Below, piece after piece: positions 20,827-30,940 of a stretch of 49,155 nt of DNA. This DNA is from Paracoccaceae bacterium (GTDB lineage: Bacteria; Pseudomonadota; Alphaproteobacteria; Rhodobacterales; Rhodobacteraceae): positions 1 to 49,155 of the forward strand of contig JAFWNM010000003.1 of NCBI GenBank assembly GCA_017510335.1, in the 5' to 3' direction. The notes beneath the pieces are model-generated. The model had not been told where the DNA came from, made no database searches, and saw nothing but the letters and a program-made list of their open reading frames with translations. The translations under genes and the position numbers were made by a program. Numbering within the stretch: the stretch's first letter is position 1; each line of letters starts with the position of its first letter.

Positions 20827-22959
20827 TCAGTCCTCGGATTTCTCCGCAGCAAGTTCTTCGCCCGTGGCCTGATCCACCATTTTCATGGCCAGCCGGACCT
20901 TGCCGCGCTCGTCAAAGCCCAGAAGCTTGACCTTCACTTCCTGACCTTCCTTCAGCACGTCGGACGGATGGTTCAGACGACGGTTTTCGATCTGGCTGAC
21001 ATGCACCAGACCATCGCGCTTGCCAAAGAAATTCACGAACGCGCCGAAATCCACCAGTTTGACAACCTTGCCGGTATAGATCTTGCCGATTTCGGGTTCT
21101 GCCACGATGGAATAGATCATGTCATAGGCTGCCTTGATGGCCGCCTGATCGTTGGATGCGATCTTGATCATGCCGTCATCATTGATGTCGACCTTCGCCC
21201 CTGATGTTTCCACGATTTCGCGGATGACCTTGCCGCCGGACCCGATGACTTCGCGAATTTTGTCGGTCGGGATCTGCATGGTTTCGATCTTGGGCGCATA
21301 CTGGCTGAAGCTGCCTGCTTCGGTCAGCGCTTTGGACATTTCGCCCAGGATGTGCATACGCCCGTCCTTGGCTTGGGCCAGCGCCTGTTCCATGATCTCA
21401 AACGTGATACCGGCCACCTTGATGTCCATCTGCAGGCTGGTAATGCCCGCTTCGGTGCCCGCAACCTTGAAATCCATGTCGCCAAGGTGGTCTTCGTCGC
21501 CCAGAATGTCGGTCAGGACAGCGAATTTGCCGTCATTTTCCAAAATCAGGCCCATCGCAACACCCGCGACCGGCGCTTTCAGCGGCACGCCTGCATCCAT
21601 CATCGACAGCGACCCGCCGCACACAGTGGCCATGGAGCTGGAGCCGTTCGATTCCGTGATCTCGGACACGATGCGGATGGTATAGGGGAAGTCGGTTGCC
21701 GCAGGCAGCACGGCTTGCAGCGCGCGCCATGCCAGCTTGCCATGCCCCACTTCGCGCCGACCGGGAGGGCCGAAACGCCCCACTTCGCCAACCGAATAGG
21801 GGGGGAAGTTGTAGTGCAACAGGAAGTTGGATTTGCTGGTGCCGGTCAGCGCGTCGATGAACTGTTCGTCATCGCCCGTGCCCAGCGTGGTGACACATAG
21901 CGCCTGCGTTTCACCGCGGGTGAACAGCGAAGACCCGTGCGTGCGTGGCAACAGGCCCGTTTCCGAAACGATCTGGCGCACTGTCTTGGTGTCGCGTCCG
22001 TCAACGCGGGGTTCCCCGTTGATGATCGCACCGCGCAGGATGGAGGATTCCAGCTTCTTGAGCGCTGCACCCAGGTTTTCATCGGCAAGCTGGTCTTCGC
22101 TCAGCGTGGCCTTGATGGCGTCGCGGGCGGCGGAAATGGCGGCAACGCGTTCCTGCTTGTCACGCAGCGCGAAGGCTTCGCGCATCTGCGCCTCGCCTGC
22201 GGCCTTGATGGCGGCATACAGATCGGCGTAATCGGGCGCCTGGAAATTGAACGGTTCTTTTGCGGCGTCTTCGGCCAGATCAATGATCAGGTCGATGACG
22301 GGCTGATAGCTTTCATGGGCAAATTTCACTGCACCCAGCATTTCAGCTTCGGACAGTTCATAGGCTTCTGATTCGACCATCATCACGGCATCTTTTGTGC
22401 CCGCGACAACCAGATCAAGGCGCTGTTCAGCATTCTCGCGCAGCTTTTCCATGTCCTGGCATTCAGGGTTCAGGACATATTCACCATTGGAGTAGCCCAC
22501 ACGCGCGGCCGCGATCGGCCCCATGAACGGCACCCCCGAAATGGTCAGCGCCGCAGAGGCCGCAATCAGCGCCACGACATCGGGTTCATTGACCAGATCA
22601 TGGGACAGCACAGTGCAGATGACCAGAACTTCGTTCTTGAACCCATCGACAAACAGCGGGCGCAGGGGGCGGTCAATCAGGCGCGATGTCAGCGTTTCCT
22701 TGTCGGAAGGGCGCGCTTCGCGTTTCAGGAACCCGCCGGGAACCTTGCCTGCAGCATAATATTTTTCAACGTAATGCACGGTCAGCGGAAAGAAATCCTG
22801 ACCGGGTTTCGCCGCTTTGGCGAAGGTGACATTGGCCATGACACTGGTTTCGCCCAGCGTGGCAATGACAGACCCATCGGCCTGACGGGCAATCTTGCCT
22901 GTTTCCAGGGTCAGCGTTTCTTCGCCCCACTGGATGGATTTTTTAGTGATGTTGAACAT
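20827..22959 (-). CDS. pnp: polyribonucleotide nucleotidyltransferase (PNPase)
   Basis: 710 residues, full length. Two RNase PH-like domains (N-terminal core from about 8; second core with [11 protein letters not shown] and [19 protein letters not shown]), the helical linker between them, a KH domain with [10 protein letters not shown] (about 565-575) and a C-terminal S1 domain ([14 protein letters not shown]). It degrades RNA 3' to 5' with phosphate and is part of RNA turnover. ATG 22959 follows GAGGA at good spacing. rpsO, its usual upstream neighbour, is not here. Confidence 0.97.
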   Translation of the reverse strand: MFNITKKSIQWGEETLTLETGKIARQADGSVIATLGETSVMANVTFAKAAKPGQDFFPLTVHYVEKYYAAGKVPGGFLKREARPSDKETLTSRLIDRPLRPLFVDGFKNEVLVICTVLSHDLVNEPDVVALIAASAALTISGVPFMGPIAAARVGYSNGEYVLNPECQDMEKLRENAEQRLDLVVAGTKDAVMMVESEAYELSEAEMLGAVKFAHESYQPVIDLIIDLAEDAAKEPFNFQAPDYADLYAAIKAAGEAQMREAFALRDKQERVAAISAARDAIKATLSEDQLADENLGAALKKLESSILRGAIINGEPRVDGRDTKTVRQIVSETGLLPRTHGSSLFTRGETQALCVTTLGTGDDEQFIDALTGTSKSNFLLHYNFPPYSVGEVGRFGPPGRREVGHGKLAWRALQAVLPAATDFPYTIRIVSEITESNGSSSMATVCGGSLSMMDAGVPLKAPVAGVAMGLILENDGKFAVLTDILGDEDHLGDMDFKVAGTEAGITSLQMDIKVAGITFEIMEQALAQAKDGRMHILGEMSKALTEAGSFSQYAPKIETMQIPTDKIREVIGSGGKVIREIVETSGAKVDINDDGMIKIASNDQAAIKAAYDMIYSIVAEPEIGKIYTGKVVKLVDFGAFVNFFGKRDGLVHVSQIENRRLNHPSDVLKEGQEVKVKLLGFDERGKVRLAMKMVDQATGEELAAEKSED

Positions 22960-23163
22960 TCAGCGTATCCTCATGGGGGTCATCCGGCCCTCCGGCCCCC
23001 CGATTGCATAGCGGCCCCATTGCCGCCGACCCCCAATCCTGTGCATCACGCCGGGGTCAATGCGTCACGTCTCAGATGTGGTGGCCATACAGGAAAAACG
23101 ATGCTGTGAAAAGTGACGATTGCGCCAGTGGAAACCGCCACTGGCGGGGGGGCAGCCAAAAGA

Positions 23164-23200
23164 AAAAGCCCCACCCGCACTTTGTGCAGGAAGGGCTTTT
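23164..23200. terminator. terminator-like hairpin, 3' of the sugar transferase gene
   Basis: AAAAGCCC (23164-23171 region) pairs with GGGCTTTT (23193-23200), and an inner GCAC/GTGC pair surrounds a TTT loop. Flanking As and Ts on both sides would let it act in either direction. It lies 45 bases beyond the stop of the minus-strand sugar transferase gene. Confidence 0.6.
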
Positions 23201-23244
23201 GAATGGGTCTGACAGGACCCCGCGCCTTGTGGGGAAGCGCCCGA

Positions 23245-23937
23245 TCAGCGCCCCGTCATGCGCAGGATCGACAGGCCGGTTTTGACCATCAGGCTCAGGT
23301 CCCACAGCATGGATGCGTGCGACGCATATTGCACATCCAGCGCGACACGTTGCCGGTAGCTGATATCATTGCGCCCTGACACCTGCCACAGGCCGGTAAT
23401 ACCGGGGCGTTGTGACAGGTAGGCATCCTCATAGCCCGCATACATCGCCAGTTCGTCGCGCGTTACTGGACGGGGGCCAACGAAGCTCATCTCGCCTTTG
23501 AAAACATTCCAAAGCTGCGGCAATTCATCCAGACTGCTTTTGCGCAGGAATGCCCCCAGACGCGTGATGCGCGGGTCGTTTTCCAGCTTGAAATTCTCGC
23601 GCCATTCCTGGGCGGCGGCGGGGTTGGCATCCAGGTATTCTTTCAGCTTCTGTTCGGCATCGGGAACCATGGTGCGAATTTTCCAGCACTTGAACATCTG
23701 GCCATCGCGCCCCACGCGGTTGTGGCCGAAAAACCCCGGCCCCCCTTCGCGGCGCACCAACACCCACAAAACCGCAATCACCGGCGCAATAATGGGCACC
23801 AGCGCGATGGCGATCAGCAGGTCCAGAACGCGCTTTGCATAACGGCTGTAGGAATTCGAAGCTATGCTTGTGGCACCAACAGAAACGCCAACTTCTTGAG
23901 CGTCGTCAAAATATGCAGAGCCATCCAAATGTTTCAT
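23245..23937 (-). CDS. ExoY-like sugar transferase (undecaprenyl-phosphate hexose-1-P transferase)
   Basis: 230 residues. One N-terminal membrane helix (VLDLLIAIALVPIIAPVIAV) precedes the bacterial sugar transferase domain with KIRTMVPDAE, SSLDELPQLWNVFKGEMS, VGPRPVTRDEL and RPGITGLWQVSGRN. Such enzymes load the first sugar phosphate onto the lipid carrier in exopolysaccharide synthesis; ExoY of succinoglycan synthesis is the model. ATG 23937 is preferred over GTG 23943 because AGGGG lies at suitable distance. No other polysaccharide gene adjoins, so it is a stand-alone initiating transferase. Confidence 0.88.
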   Translation of the reverse strand: MKHLDGSAYFDDAQEVGVSVGATSIASNSYSRYAKRVLDLLIAIALVPIIAPVIAVLWVLVRREGGPGFFGHNRVGRDGQMFKCWKIRTMVPDAEQKLKEYLDANPAAAQEWRENFKLENDPRITRLGAFLRKSSLDELPQLWNVFKGEMSFVGPRPVTRDELAMYAGYEDAYLSQRPGITGLWQVSGRNDISYRQRVALDVQYASHASMLWDLSLMVKTGLSILRMTGR

Positions 23938-24574
23938 GTCCACTGTCCCCTATCGGGCAAATTTTATATAAGTTTTCGGGAACTAATGCTGAACTGGTTA
24001 CAAAATTCGTCGTTAAGGCCCTATTAGGGAATTGTGAAGGTTTTATCAACCATGACGTATAAAATCGTAGCAATCGCCCAAAAAACGGTCGCAGCGTCTT
24101 TCTGCAGCGCAGAAAAACACCACTTGCCGTGCGGCCTTCGGGACCGCTGACCTGGGCCGTGGCCATCGGCAGGGGTGCCGTCTTGCGGGCAGTTCGGGAC
24201 GGACGAATCACCCGATGGGTGTGACTGGGTGACCTGAAGGCGTGTCCGCACCACGCGCTAAGGGTTGCCATGACCGGGAAGATCGTTTGGCGCATGTGGC
24301 TTGCAGGGGTTTCTGGCTTGTGGGCGTCGTTGAAGGAGTGACCTGGCGCGGAACCAAGGCGCGCTTGTGCGCCGCCGCGCGGCACCCGACCACCCTGCGG
24401 GGCGGGCGCTATCGATCGTTCAGCGCCCTTCAGGCCCCTGCCTGCATCGCTGTGCCGCATGCTACAGGCGGGCTTGGGTGTAACTGCGCCGGTCCCCGAA
24501 ATGCAAAAGGCCCCGGAAATTGTCCGGGGCCTTTTACTTTCGTGCGGCGGGGTGGGACGATGGCGCGTCCCCCA
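23938..24574. other. 637-base gap between the sugar transferase and DUF1127 genes
   Basis: No convincing gene. 23950-24070 is strikingly AT-rich for this genome and is probably the promoter region of the sugar transferase gene; it includes the palindrome CCCTATTAGGG. 24100-24480 is GC-rich and holds short frames only. The right end contains the DUF1127 terminator. No loop of the CcsR small-RNA type (CUYYCCUCC), known to follow one DUF1127 gene in Rhodobacter, was seen. Confidence 0.5.
24505..24535 (-). terminator. intrinsic terminator of the DUF1127 gene
   Basis: AAAAGGCCCCGGA (24505-24517), loop AATTG, TCCGGGGCCTTTT (24523-24535): a perfect 13-bp stem with T-rich ends on either strand. It is 40 bases past the DUF1127 stop. 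Confidence 0.9.
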
Positions 24575-24784
24575 TCAGCGTCCCTTCAGGGCGACGCGGT
24601 CGATATCTGCGCGGATCAGGCCGATATCTTGCAATTCGCGGTCGGTCAGGGCGTTCAGTTCGCGGCGTGTCACGCGGGCTTCGTTCCAGTTGCGCAGGCC
24701 GTTGAAGAACGCGCCGAAGGTCAGGCTTTGGAAACCGCCAAGCACGCGATCTGCATGCGGACGGCTTTGGGCGTAGAAAGACAT
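24575..24784 (-). CDS. DUF1127 small protein
   Basis: 69 residues. The C-terminal half is the DUF1127/YjiS-like motif (WNEARVTRRELNALTDRELQDIGL) with the typical Leu-rich, Arg-rich helix pair. ATG 24784 follows CCGGAGAA at good spacing; the longer frame upstream has no homology. Such proteins are often stress-induced in Rhodobacteraceae, and some take part in small-RNA or phosphate metabolism, but no specific role can be assigned. Monocistronic with its own terminator, divergent from ruvC. Confidence 0.85.
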   Translation of the reverse strand: MSFYAQSRPHADRVLGGFQSLTFGAFFNGLRNWNEARVTRRELNALTDRELQDIGLIRADIDRVALKGR

Positions 24785-25014
24785 TGTATTCTCCGGTGGG
24801 ATAAGTTCACAAAGTGCCGCTGTATTGTGCGGACAACTGGCAGGTATGCTGTTTTCATGGGCGCAACAACTATGGGAATTCGCAATCCCCCTATGTCTTG
24901 GCTGCATGACTGGCGCGGATTTCGGGGTGTATCTGCCGAAAGGCTTGGCAGATGTTCGCGCTTCGTGCTAATGCGTGAAAAACTACAGGCCCCTAAATAC
25001 CGGAGTGGACAGGC

Positions 25015-25521
25015 ATGCGCGTGATCGGCATAGACCCAGGCTTGCGCAACCTTGGCTGGGGGGTCATTGATGTGGATGGGGTGCGCATGCGCCATATCGG
25101 CAACGGGATTTGCCATTCCGACCCGAAGGCCAGCCTGGCCGCGCGTTTGCTGGCGCTGCATATTGGCCTAAGCGCGGTTCTTGAACGCTACGCGCCCGAT
25201 ACCGCTGCGGTGGAACAGACATTCGTGAACAAGGACGCAGTTGCCACGCTGAAACTGGGCAGCGCGCGGGGAATTGCGTTGCTGGTGCCCGCACAGGCCG
25301 GGCTGGAGGTGGGCGAATATGCCCCCAATGCTGTCAAGAAAGCAGTAGTTGGTGTGGGCAAGGCCGCCAAGGAACAAGTGGAGCATATGGTGCGCATGCA
25401 ACTTCCCGGTGTGAAGATCGAAGGACCAGACGCCGCCGACGCGCTGGCGATTGCCATTTGCCATGCGTTCCATTGCCAGTCTGCGCGCCAGCTTGCGGTT
25501 GCCGCGGGGGGCGCGCGATGA
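25015..25521 (+). CDS. ruvC: crossover junction endodeoxyribonuclease RuvC
   Basis: 168 residues, full length. The four acidic catalytic residues are in place: Asp7 ([12 protein letters not shown]), Glu67 ([10 protein letters not shown]), Asp139 and Asp142 ([14 protein letters not shown]). It cuts Holliday junctions during recombination. First gene of ruvCAB; its stop overlaps the ruvA start (ATGA). Confidence 0.97.
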   Translation: MRVIGIDPGLRNLGWGVIDVDGVRMRHIGNGICHSDPKASLAARLLALHIGLSAVLERYAPDTAAVEQTFVNKDAVATLKLGSARGIALLVPAQAGLEVGEYAPNAVKKAVVGVGKAAKEQVEHMVRMQLPGVKIEGPDAADALAIAICHAFHCQSARQLAVAAGGAR

Positions 25522-26186
25522 TCGGAAAACTGACGGGTGTGGTTGACATGCGCGGGCCGGATCATGTGCTGCTGGATGTGCGCGGTGTGGGGTATATTGT
25601 CTATGTTTCCGACCGCACGCTGATGGTCCTGCCGGGCCGGGGCGAGGTGGCTGCACTTTATACCGAACTGGTCGTGCGCGAGGATTTGCTGCAGCTTTAC
25701 GGCTTTCCCACCTTGCTGGAAAAGGAATGGCACCGTGTGCTGACATCGGTTCAGGGGGTGGGCGCGAAGGCGTCGCTGGCCATTCTGGGGGCGCTGGGGC
25801 CGGAAGGGGTGGCGCGCGCCATTGCCTTGGGCGACAGCAGCGCGCTGCGCAAGGCCCCCGGTGTGGGGCCGAAACTGGCGCTACGCATCGCCAATGAACT
25901 GAAGGACAAGGCACCTGCGCTGATGGGGATCGAAAGCGCCCCTGCCGCATTGCCCGCGCAAGGGGCCGTGATCGACGACGGGGCAGTGCCCGCCCCGGTG
26001 GCGCCCGCGCCCGCGCCTGTCATGCGGTCCAATGCCACATCGGACGCCATGTCGGCGTTGGCCAATCTGGGCTATGCGGGCAGTGATGCGGCGCGCGCGG
26101 TCGCAGAAGCGCAGGCCGCCACCCCCGATGCCGAAACACCTGCCCTGATCCGCGCAGCGCTGCGCCTGCTGGCCCCGAAAGGCTGA
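25518..26186 (+). CDS. ruvA: Holliday junction helicase subunit RuvA
   Basis: 222 residues. N-terminal OB fold ([21 protein letters not shown]), central helix-hairpin-helix region ([20 protein letters not shown] and [19 protein letters not shown]), a long Ala/Pro-rich acidic linker (about 145-180), and the C-terminal RuvB-binding three-helix domain ([20 protein letters not shown]). The linker is longer than in enterobacteria. ATG 25518 overlaps the ruvC stop; ruvB starts three bases after its end. Confidence 0.96.
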   Translation: MIGKLTGVVDMRGPDHVLLDVRGVGYIVYVSDRTLMVLPGRGEVAALYTELVVREDLLQLYGFPTLLEKEWHRVLTSVQGVGAKASLAILGALGPEGVARAIALGDSSALRKAPGVGPKLALRIANELKDKAPALMGIESAPAALPAQGAVIDDGAVPAPVAPAPAPVMRSNATSDAMSALANLGYAGSDAARAVAEAQAATPDAETPALIRAALRLLAPKG

Positions 26187-26189
26187 TGA

Positions 26190-27230
26190 ATGACAACACC
26201 TGACCCGACATTGCGCGGCGCGGATATGGCCAGTGACCCGCCCGAACTGGACAAGGCCCTGCGCCCGCAGGGCTTGGATGAATTCATCGGCCAGCACGAA
26301 GCGCGGTCCAATTTGCGGGTGTTCATCCAATCCGCGCGCATGCGGTCCGAAGCGATGGACCACACGCTGTTCTATGGCCCGCCCGGGCTGGGCAAGACGA
26401 CATTGGCGCAGATCATGGCGCGCGAACTGGGCGTGGGGTTTCGCATGACATCGGGGCCGGTTCTGGCCAAGGCGGGCGATCTGGCGGCCATTCTGACAAA
26501 TCTTGAAGCGCGCGATGTGCTGTTCATTGATGAAATCCACCGCCTGAACCCTGCGGTGGAAGAAGTGCTTTATCCCGCGATGGAAGATTACCAGCTTGAT
26601 CTGGTCATTGGCGAAGGGCCTGCCGCGCGCACTGTGCGCATTGAATTGCAGCCCTTCACACTGGTCGGGGCAACCACGCGGCTGGGCCTTCTGACAACAC
26701 CGCTGCGCGACAGGTTTGGTATTCCCACGCGGTTGCAGTTTTATACCGAGGCCGAACTGTGCCAGATTGTGGCGCGCGGTGCGCGTTTGCTGGGCATTCC
26801 AGCGCAGGAAGATGGCGTGCGCGAAATTGCGCGCCGTGCACGCGGGACACCGCGCATTGCGGGGCGGTTGCTGCGCCGCGTGGTTGATTTTGCGTTGGTC
26901 GAAGGGGATGGCAAGCTGACACAGGCACTTGCTGACAACGCGCTGACACGGCTGGGCGTGGACCATCTGGGCCTTGATGGGGCCGACAGGCGCTATCTGG
27001 TTTTGCTGGCGGAAAATTACGGCGGGGGGCCTGTGGGCGTGGAAACCATTGCCGCCGCATTGTCGGAATCGCGCGATGCGATTGAGGAAGTGATCGAGCC
27101 GTTCTTGCTGCAACAAGGTCTGATTGCGCGCACCCCGCGCGGGCGCATGCTGGCGGCCAAAGCATGGGCGCATCTGGGCCTGCCGGTTCCCGCCCCGCCA
27201 GAGGCACAAGGCCGCCTGTTCGAGGGGTAG
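26190..27230 (+). CDS. ruvB: Holliday junction branch migration ATPase RuvB
   Basis: 346 residues, full length. Walker A GPPGLGKT, Walker B LFIDEIHR, sensor 1 LVGATTR, arginine finger/sensor 2 region [13 protein letters not shown] and a C-terminal winged helix ([20 protein letters not shown]). It drives branch migration with RuvA. The operon ends here with no clear hairpin; the next gene converges 91 bases on. Confidence 0.97.
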   Translation: MTTPDPTLRGADMASDPPELDKALRPQGLDEFIGQHEARSNLRVFIQSARMRSEAMDHTLFYGPPGLGKTTLAQIMARELGVGFRMTSGPVLAKAGDLAAILTNLEARDVLFIDEIHRLNPAVEEVLYPAMEDYQLDLVIGEGPAARTVRIELQPFTLVGATTRLGLLTTPLRDRFGIPTRLQFYTEAELCQIVARGARLLGIPAQEDGVREIARRARGTPRIAGRLLRRVVDFALVEGDGKLTQALADNALTRLGVDHLGLDGADRRYLVLLAENYGGGPVGVETIAAALSESRDAIEEVIEPFLLQQGLIARTPRGRMLAAKAWAHLGLPVPAPPEAQGRLFEG

Positions 27231-27321
27231 CGGAATTTCAGGTATCGGTGTGGTGCTTTTCCAATGCGGAATTCCGATAAACCCTAAGGTAAGGCGCGGC
27301 ACGTTCCTGTGCCTTCGCGCG

Positions 27322-28764
27322 TCAGGCCAGCACTGCAAACCCCGCCACCAGCGCGGCAACACCCCCGCCCACGGCCATGATATTGCGGCTGCGCACACGG
27401 TCCTGTCGGGACTTCGCGCCTGTGGCATAGTCGAAACGTTCATAGATTACATTCGCCATGGGCAGGCCAAGGTCAAGCAGCGCATCGGATACGGCCACCA
27501 CCATGGGGCCGGGGCCACAGATCAGGGCCTTGGTCTGCGCGGGGTCCAGCCCCGCCAGCATGGCGCGCAGCCGTTCCTGTGTCAGGCGTCCGGCCAGAAT
27601 GTCGGGGGCAGACGCGCCATCTTCGCAGGTCAGCCATAGCTGCAAATCCAGCGTGCGGGTGGCGGCGCGCATCTCGTCTAGGCAGGCAAAATTCGGTTCG
27701 GACCCAACTGCATAGGCCAGTCGCACGGGCCGCTTGTCGCCGCGTGCCACCATATCGCGCAAAATGCCCAGAACCGGCGCAATGCCCACACCGCCGCCAA
27801 TCAGCAACACGGATTTGGGGTCATGGGCCTGCAGGCTGAATTCGCCATATGGGCCATCAATGCCAATGGTGCGCCCCTCGGGCAATGCGCCGATATGGTC
27901 CGTGAAATCGCCTGCTTCCTTGATCAGCAGGCTTAGCCCCGCGCGCGCAGGGCTGTCGGCAATGGAAAACGGATGGTCAAACAATGGAAAGCGGCGCGTG
28001 CCTTCGGTCATCCAGACGAACTGGCCCGCCTGATAGGGCAGGGCGGGCGTGCCCGGTGCGGGCTGGATGTCCAGTTCCCACATGCGGTCTGCGCGTTTGG
28101 TCACTGATGCCAGCCGCCATGGCTGGCGGTGCAGCCGCACCCAACGCCAGCCATACAGCGTAAGCATGACCATCAGCACCGCCGCGCCGATGCCCCACCA
28201 CAGCAGCGCAACCGGCCCTTGCGCGCTGAACCGCCCCACCGCGATGGCATGATGCAGCCCGCCAAACACGGCCACCAGCCCCAATACCACATGCACGCCG
28301 CGCCAACCCTCGTAGCGCCACGGCAGGCGGTCGCGTAAAACCGAACTGGCAATCAGCACCACCAGCGCACCCAAGGCCACCACCCCGGTCCGGTAGGTCG
28401 GGTCGGTCATGTAGAAATGCAGCCGCAACCACCCCAGTTCGGGGTTTTGTGCCCATGTGGGCCAGATATAGGCCAGCGGATGCAGCACCACCGCAAGCGC
28501 CACCCATGACGCGGCCAGTTTGTGAAACCCCATGATCTTGTCAATGCCCAGCTTGCCCGACACTGCTTCGAACCGCCCGGATGTGACGAATTGCACTGCC
28601 ATTCCCAGCAGGGCAATCATGCCCATTGCGGCAGCGGCATATTCCCAACGTGCGGCCGGGGCCACGTTCTGGCTTAGCGCCAGCACAAGCGGAAGGCCCG
28701 CACAGGCGACATACGCCAGCGCAAGGCCGGGACCGGGCAAACGGAAGGCATGCAAGTTGGACAT
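27322..28764 (-). CDS. ferric-reductase-like flavocytochrome b (FRD + FAD/NAD(P)H reductase)
   Basis: 480 residues. N-terminal membrane domain with two haem-ligand pairs of the ferric reductase type, His81/His95 and His158/His171-172. It is followed by an FAD-binding FR-type domain (HPFSIAD) and an NAD(P)-binding domain (IGGGVGIAP, ICGPGPMV). A further hydrophobic segment at the very C-terminus ([18 protein letters not shown]) is unusual. It would carry electrons from cytoplasmic NAD(P)H across the membrane. ATG 28764 has AGGAG upstream at a long gap. Divergent from a five-haem cytochrome c with an FNR-like box between, which suggests they are redox partners. Confidence 0.85.
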   Translation of the reverse strand: MSNLHAFRLPGPGLALAYVACAGLPLVLALSQNVAPAARWEYAAAAMGMIALLGMAVQFVTSGRFEAVSGKLGIDKIMGFHKLAASWVALAVVLHPLAYIWPTWAQNPELGWLRLHFYMTDPTYRTGVVALGALVVLIASSVLRDRLPWRYEGWRGVHVVLGLVAVFGGLHHAIAVGRFSAQGPVALLWWGIGAAVLMVMLTLYGWRWVRLHRQPWRLASVTKRADRMWELDIQPAPGTPALPYQAGQFVWMTEGTRRFPLFDHPFSIADSPARAGLSLLIKEAGDFTDHIGALPEGRTIGIDGPYGEFSLQAHDPKSVLLIGGGVGIAPVLGILRDMVARGDKRPVRLAYAVGSEPNFACLDEMRAATRTLDLQLWLTCEDGASAPDILAGRLTQERLRAMLAGLDPAQTKALICGPGPMVVAVSDALLDLGLPMANVIYERFDYATGAKSRQDRVRSRNIMAVGGGVAALVAGFAVLA

Positions 28765-28819
28765 GGGTTGATCTATACTCCTGAAAGGGGCAGACTGCGG
28801 GGGAACGATCACATCTACC

Positions 28820-28833
28820 ATGATGCAGATCAA
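28820..28833. promoter_or_regulatory. FNR (FnrL)-type box in a divergent promoter
   Basis: ATGAT-GCAG-ATCAA matches the FNR consensus TTGAT-N4-ATCAA at 9 of 10 positions. It is almost midway between the two divergent start codons (62 and 65 bases from centre), so one dimer could control both genes. A -10-like TATGAT follows at 28850-28855 on the cytochrome side. Confidence 0.65.
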
Positions 28834-28891
28834 GGGGTGTGGGCAGCATTATGATAGGCTTGTCACCATATACTGCATAACGGGGGGACAG

Positions 28892-29965
28892 ATGCGCCTT
28901 TTGTCGGTTCTTGTCATCGCCATGGTCGGTTTTGCACCATTGCATGCACGCGCCAGTGATCTGGTCGGGCTGGAACGGTTGATCGCCGCCTGGCTGAATT
29001 CCCCGCATGGGGATTACCATTCCCCGTCCTTCACCTATTGGAACGAACAGGGGCAGGTGCCTGAAAACTGTGCCATGTGCCATTCGGAAACGGGGTTTAT
29101 GGATTATCTTGGCGCGGATGGCAGCGCGGCAGGGGCGGTGCACAGCCCCGGCGTGATCAATTCGCCCATCGGCTGCGTGGCCTGCCACACAGAAGAAGCG
29201 CATGCACTGGATGCTGTTACATTCCCGTCCGGCGTGGAGGTTCAGGACCTGGGCGCATCGGCCACGTGCATGGTGTGCCATCAGGGGCGGCAATCGGGCA
29301 CGCAGATCACGGCACGCTTGGACGGGCTGGACCTTGACGCCGTGTCGGATGATCTGGCGTTTGTGAACATCCATTATGCGGCGTCTGCGGCCACGATGCT
29401 GGGCGCGCAGGCGGGGCCGGGCTATCACTATGCGGGGCGCAGCTATGCGGGGCGGTTCATGCATGTGCCGGGTGCCGATACCTGCGTGGCCTGCCACGAG
29501 CCGCACAGCACATCCGTTGAAACCGACGGCTGCCTGACCTGCCATCAGGGGGTAACGGATATTCGCGACATCCGCACCCAGCACCGCGATTTTGCGGGAA
29601 CGGGCGACAGGTCTGGTGGAATTCATAGCGAAATCATTGCATTGCAGGGCGAACTTCTAGCAGCGATCCGCGCCTATGCCGCGCAGGTTGCAGGCACGCC
29701 CATTGCCTATGTGTCGCGTCATCCGTATTTCTTTGTTGATCCCGATGGCACAGGGGATTTGCCCGTGGAACAGGCAACGCGCGACACCCGCTACCAGTCA
29801 TGGACGCCGCGTTTGCTGAAGGCGGCCTATAACTATCAGGTCGCGGTCAAGGACCCCGGCGGATATGTGCATAACCCGCGCTATATGCTGCAAATCCTGT
29901 ATGACAGCCTGCAAGACCTGTCGCAGCAGGTAGAGGTTGACATGTCAGGTATGGCGCGACCCTGA
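28892..29965 (+). CDS. exported five-haem cytochrome c
   Basis: 357 residues. Signal peptide MRLLSVLVIAMVGFAPLHARA, then five CxxCH haem sites: CAMCH (60-64), CVACH (95-99), CMVCH (126-130), CVACH (198-202), CLTCH (214-218). The haem-free C-terminal third has the segment AAYNYQVAVKDPGGYVHNP, seen in several multihaem cytochrome families. ATG 28892 follows GGGGGGA; the frame opens earlier, at 28820, but without a signal. A periplasmic electron carrier or terminal reductase is likely; no substrate is apparent. It ends five bases from the convergent ribF stop. Confidence 0.88.
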   Translation: MRLLSVLVIAMVGFAPLHARASDLVGLERLIAAWLNSPHGDYHSPSFTYWNEQGQVPENCAMCHSETGFMDYLGADGSAAGAVHSPGVINSPIGCVACHTEEAHALDAVTFPSGVEVQDLGASATCMVCHQGRQSGTQITARLDGLDLDAVSDDLAFVNIHYAASAATMLGAQAGPGYHYAGRSYAGRFMHVPGADTCVACHEPHSTSVETDGCLTCHQGVTDIRDIRTQHRDFAGTGDRSGGIHSEIIALQGELLAAIRAYAAQVAGTPIAYVSRHPYFFVDPDGTGDLPVEQATRDTRYQSWTPRLLKAAYNYQVAVKDPGGYVHNPRYMLQILYDSLQDLSQQVEVDMSGMARP

Positions 29966-29970
29966 GCGGG

Positions 29971-30900
29971 TCAGTCCAGTGCCGCAAGGATGGCGCGCGC
30001 CTGCGCGCTGTCGTCGTCCATTTGCACAATCAACCCCTCAAGGCTGTCGAATTTCACCTCGTCGCGCAGATGCTCCACAAGCGCCACAGACAGATGCGCA
30101 TCATACAGATCGCCTGTGAAATCGAACAGGAAGCTTTCCAGATTGGGCTGGTTTTCCCCGAACATCGGGCGCACGCCCATCGATGCAACGCCCCCATATC
30201 GCCCCTTATGCGCGCCAGTCAGCACATCGACCTGCACCGCATAAACCCCGAAGCGGGGCGGGTGCAGGCCGGTGATGGACATGTTTGCAGTCGGGTAGCC
30301 AAGCGCGCGCCCGCGCTTTTCGCCATGCAGAACCACCCCGTCAATGCGGTGCCAATGGCCCAGCATGCGCGCCGCGTCGCGCGCGCGCCCGTCGCTTAGC
30401 GCTGTGCGAATGGCAGTGGAGGAATAGACCGCGTCCCTGTCGCGCAGCAAGGGCGCGATGGTCACGTCAAACCCCAGTTCGCGGCCATATTGCGCCAGAT
30501 GGTCGGCGGTGCCTGTGCGGCCCTTGCCGAAACAGAAATCCGCCCCCACCACCACATGCGACACGCCAAGCCCTTCGTGTAGCACCACCTGCGCAAAGTC
30601 CTGCGGTGAAAAACCCGACAGTTCCGGCCCGAAGGGCAGTTGATACAGGCACCCCACCCCCATGCGGGCCAGACGGTTGGCGCGCGCTTCGGCATTCATC
30701 AGCCGGAAGGGCGGGGCTGCAGGGGCGAAATATTCGCGCGGGTGGGGTTCGAACGTAACAATACCCAAAGGCGCATCATCGCGCCGCGCAAGGTCAATAA
30801 CTGTCTGGTGGCCCAGATGCACCCCGTCGAAATTGCCCATTGCGACGGATGCGCCCTTGCAGGCTGTTTCCAGCGATGTCCAGTGATTTACAATACGCAT
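29971..30900 (-). CDS. ribF: bifunctional riboflavin kinase / FAD synthetase
   Basis: 309 residues. N-terminal nucleotidyltransferase domain with GNFDGVHLGHQ and SSTAIRTAL, C-terminal flavokinase domain with GRALGYPTANM and FGVYAV. It converts riboflavin to FMN and then FAD. ATG 30900 follows AGGGGACAG; the frame extends to 30981 with unrelated sequence. Downstream of the MaoC gene by 40 bases on the same strand, so probably cotranscribed. Confidence 0.96.
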   Translation of the reverse strand: MRIVNHWTSLETACKGASVAMGNFDGVHLGHQTVIDLARRDDAPLGIVTFEPHPREYFAPAAPPFRLMNAEARANRLARMGVGCLYQLPFGPELSGFSPQDFAQVVLHEGLGVSHVVVGADFCFGKGRTGTADHLAQYGRELGFDVTIAPLLRDRDAVYSSTAIRTALSDGRARDAARMLGHWHRIDGVVLHGEKRGRALGYPTANMSITGLHPPRFGVYAVQVDVLTGAHKGRYGGVASMGVRPMFGENQPNLESFLFDFTGDLYDAHLSVALVEHLRDEVKFDSLEGLIVQMDDDSAQARAILAALD

Positions 30901-30940
30901 CTGTCCCCTGCGGGACGCGATGGCGCGCATGCATCCCGAC

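Noticed and set aside
24000-24574. CcsR-type small RNAs downstream of the DUF1127 gene
   Set aside because: No CUYYCCUCC loop sequence was seen on the relevant strand, and a strong terminator follows the gene at once.
24242-25024. 260-codon plus-strand frame across the DUF1127 gene
   Set aside because: It reads antisense through a recognisable DUF1127 gene and its terminator, has no domain and ends over the ruvC start.
30740-30770. GGTTCGAAC sequence as a tRNA T-arm
   Set aside because: It is inside the ribF coding sequence and no acceptor or anticodon arm can be formed around it.
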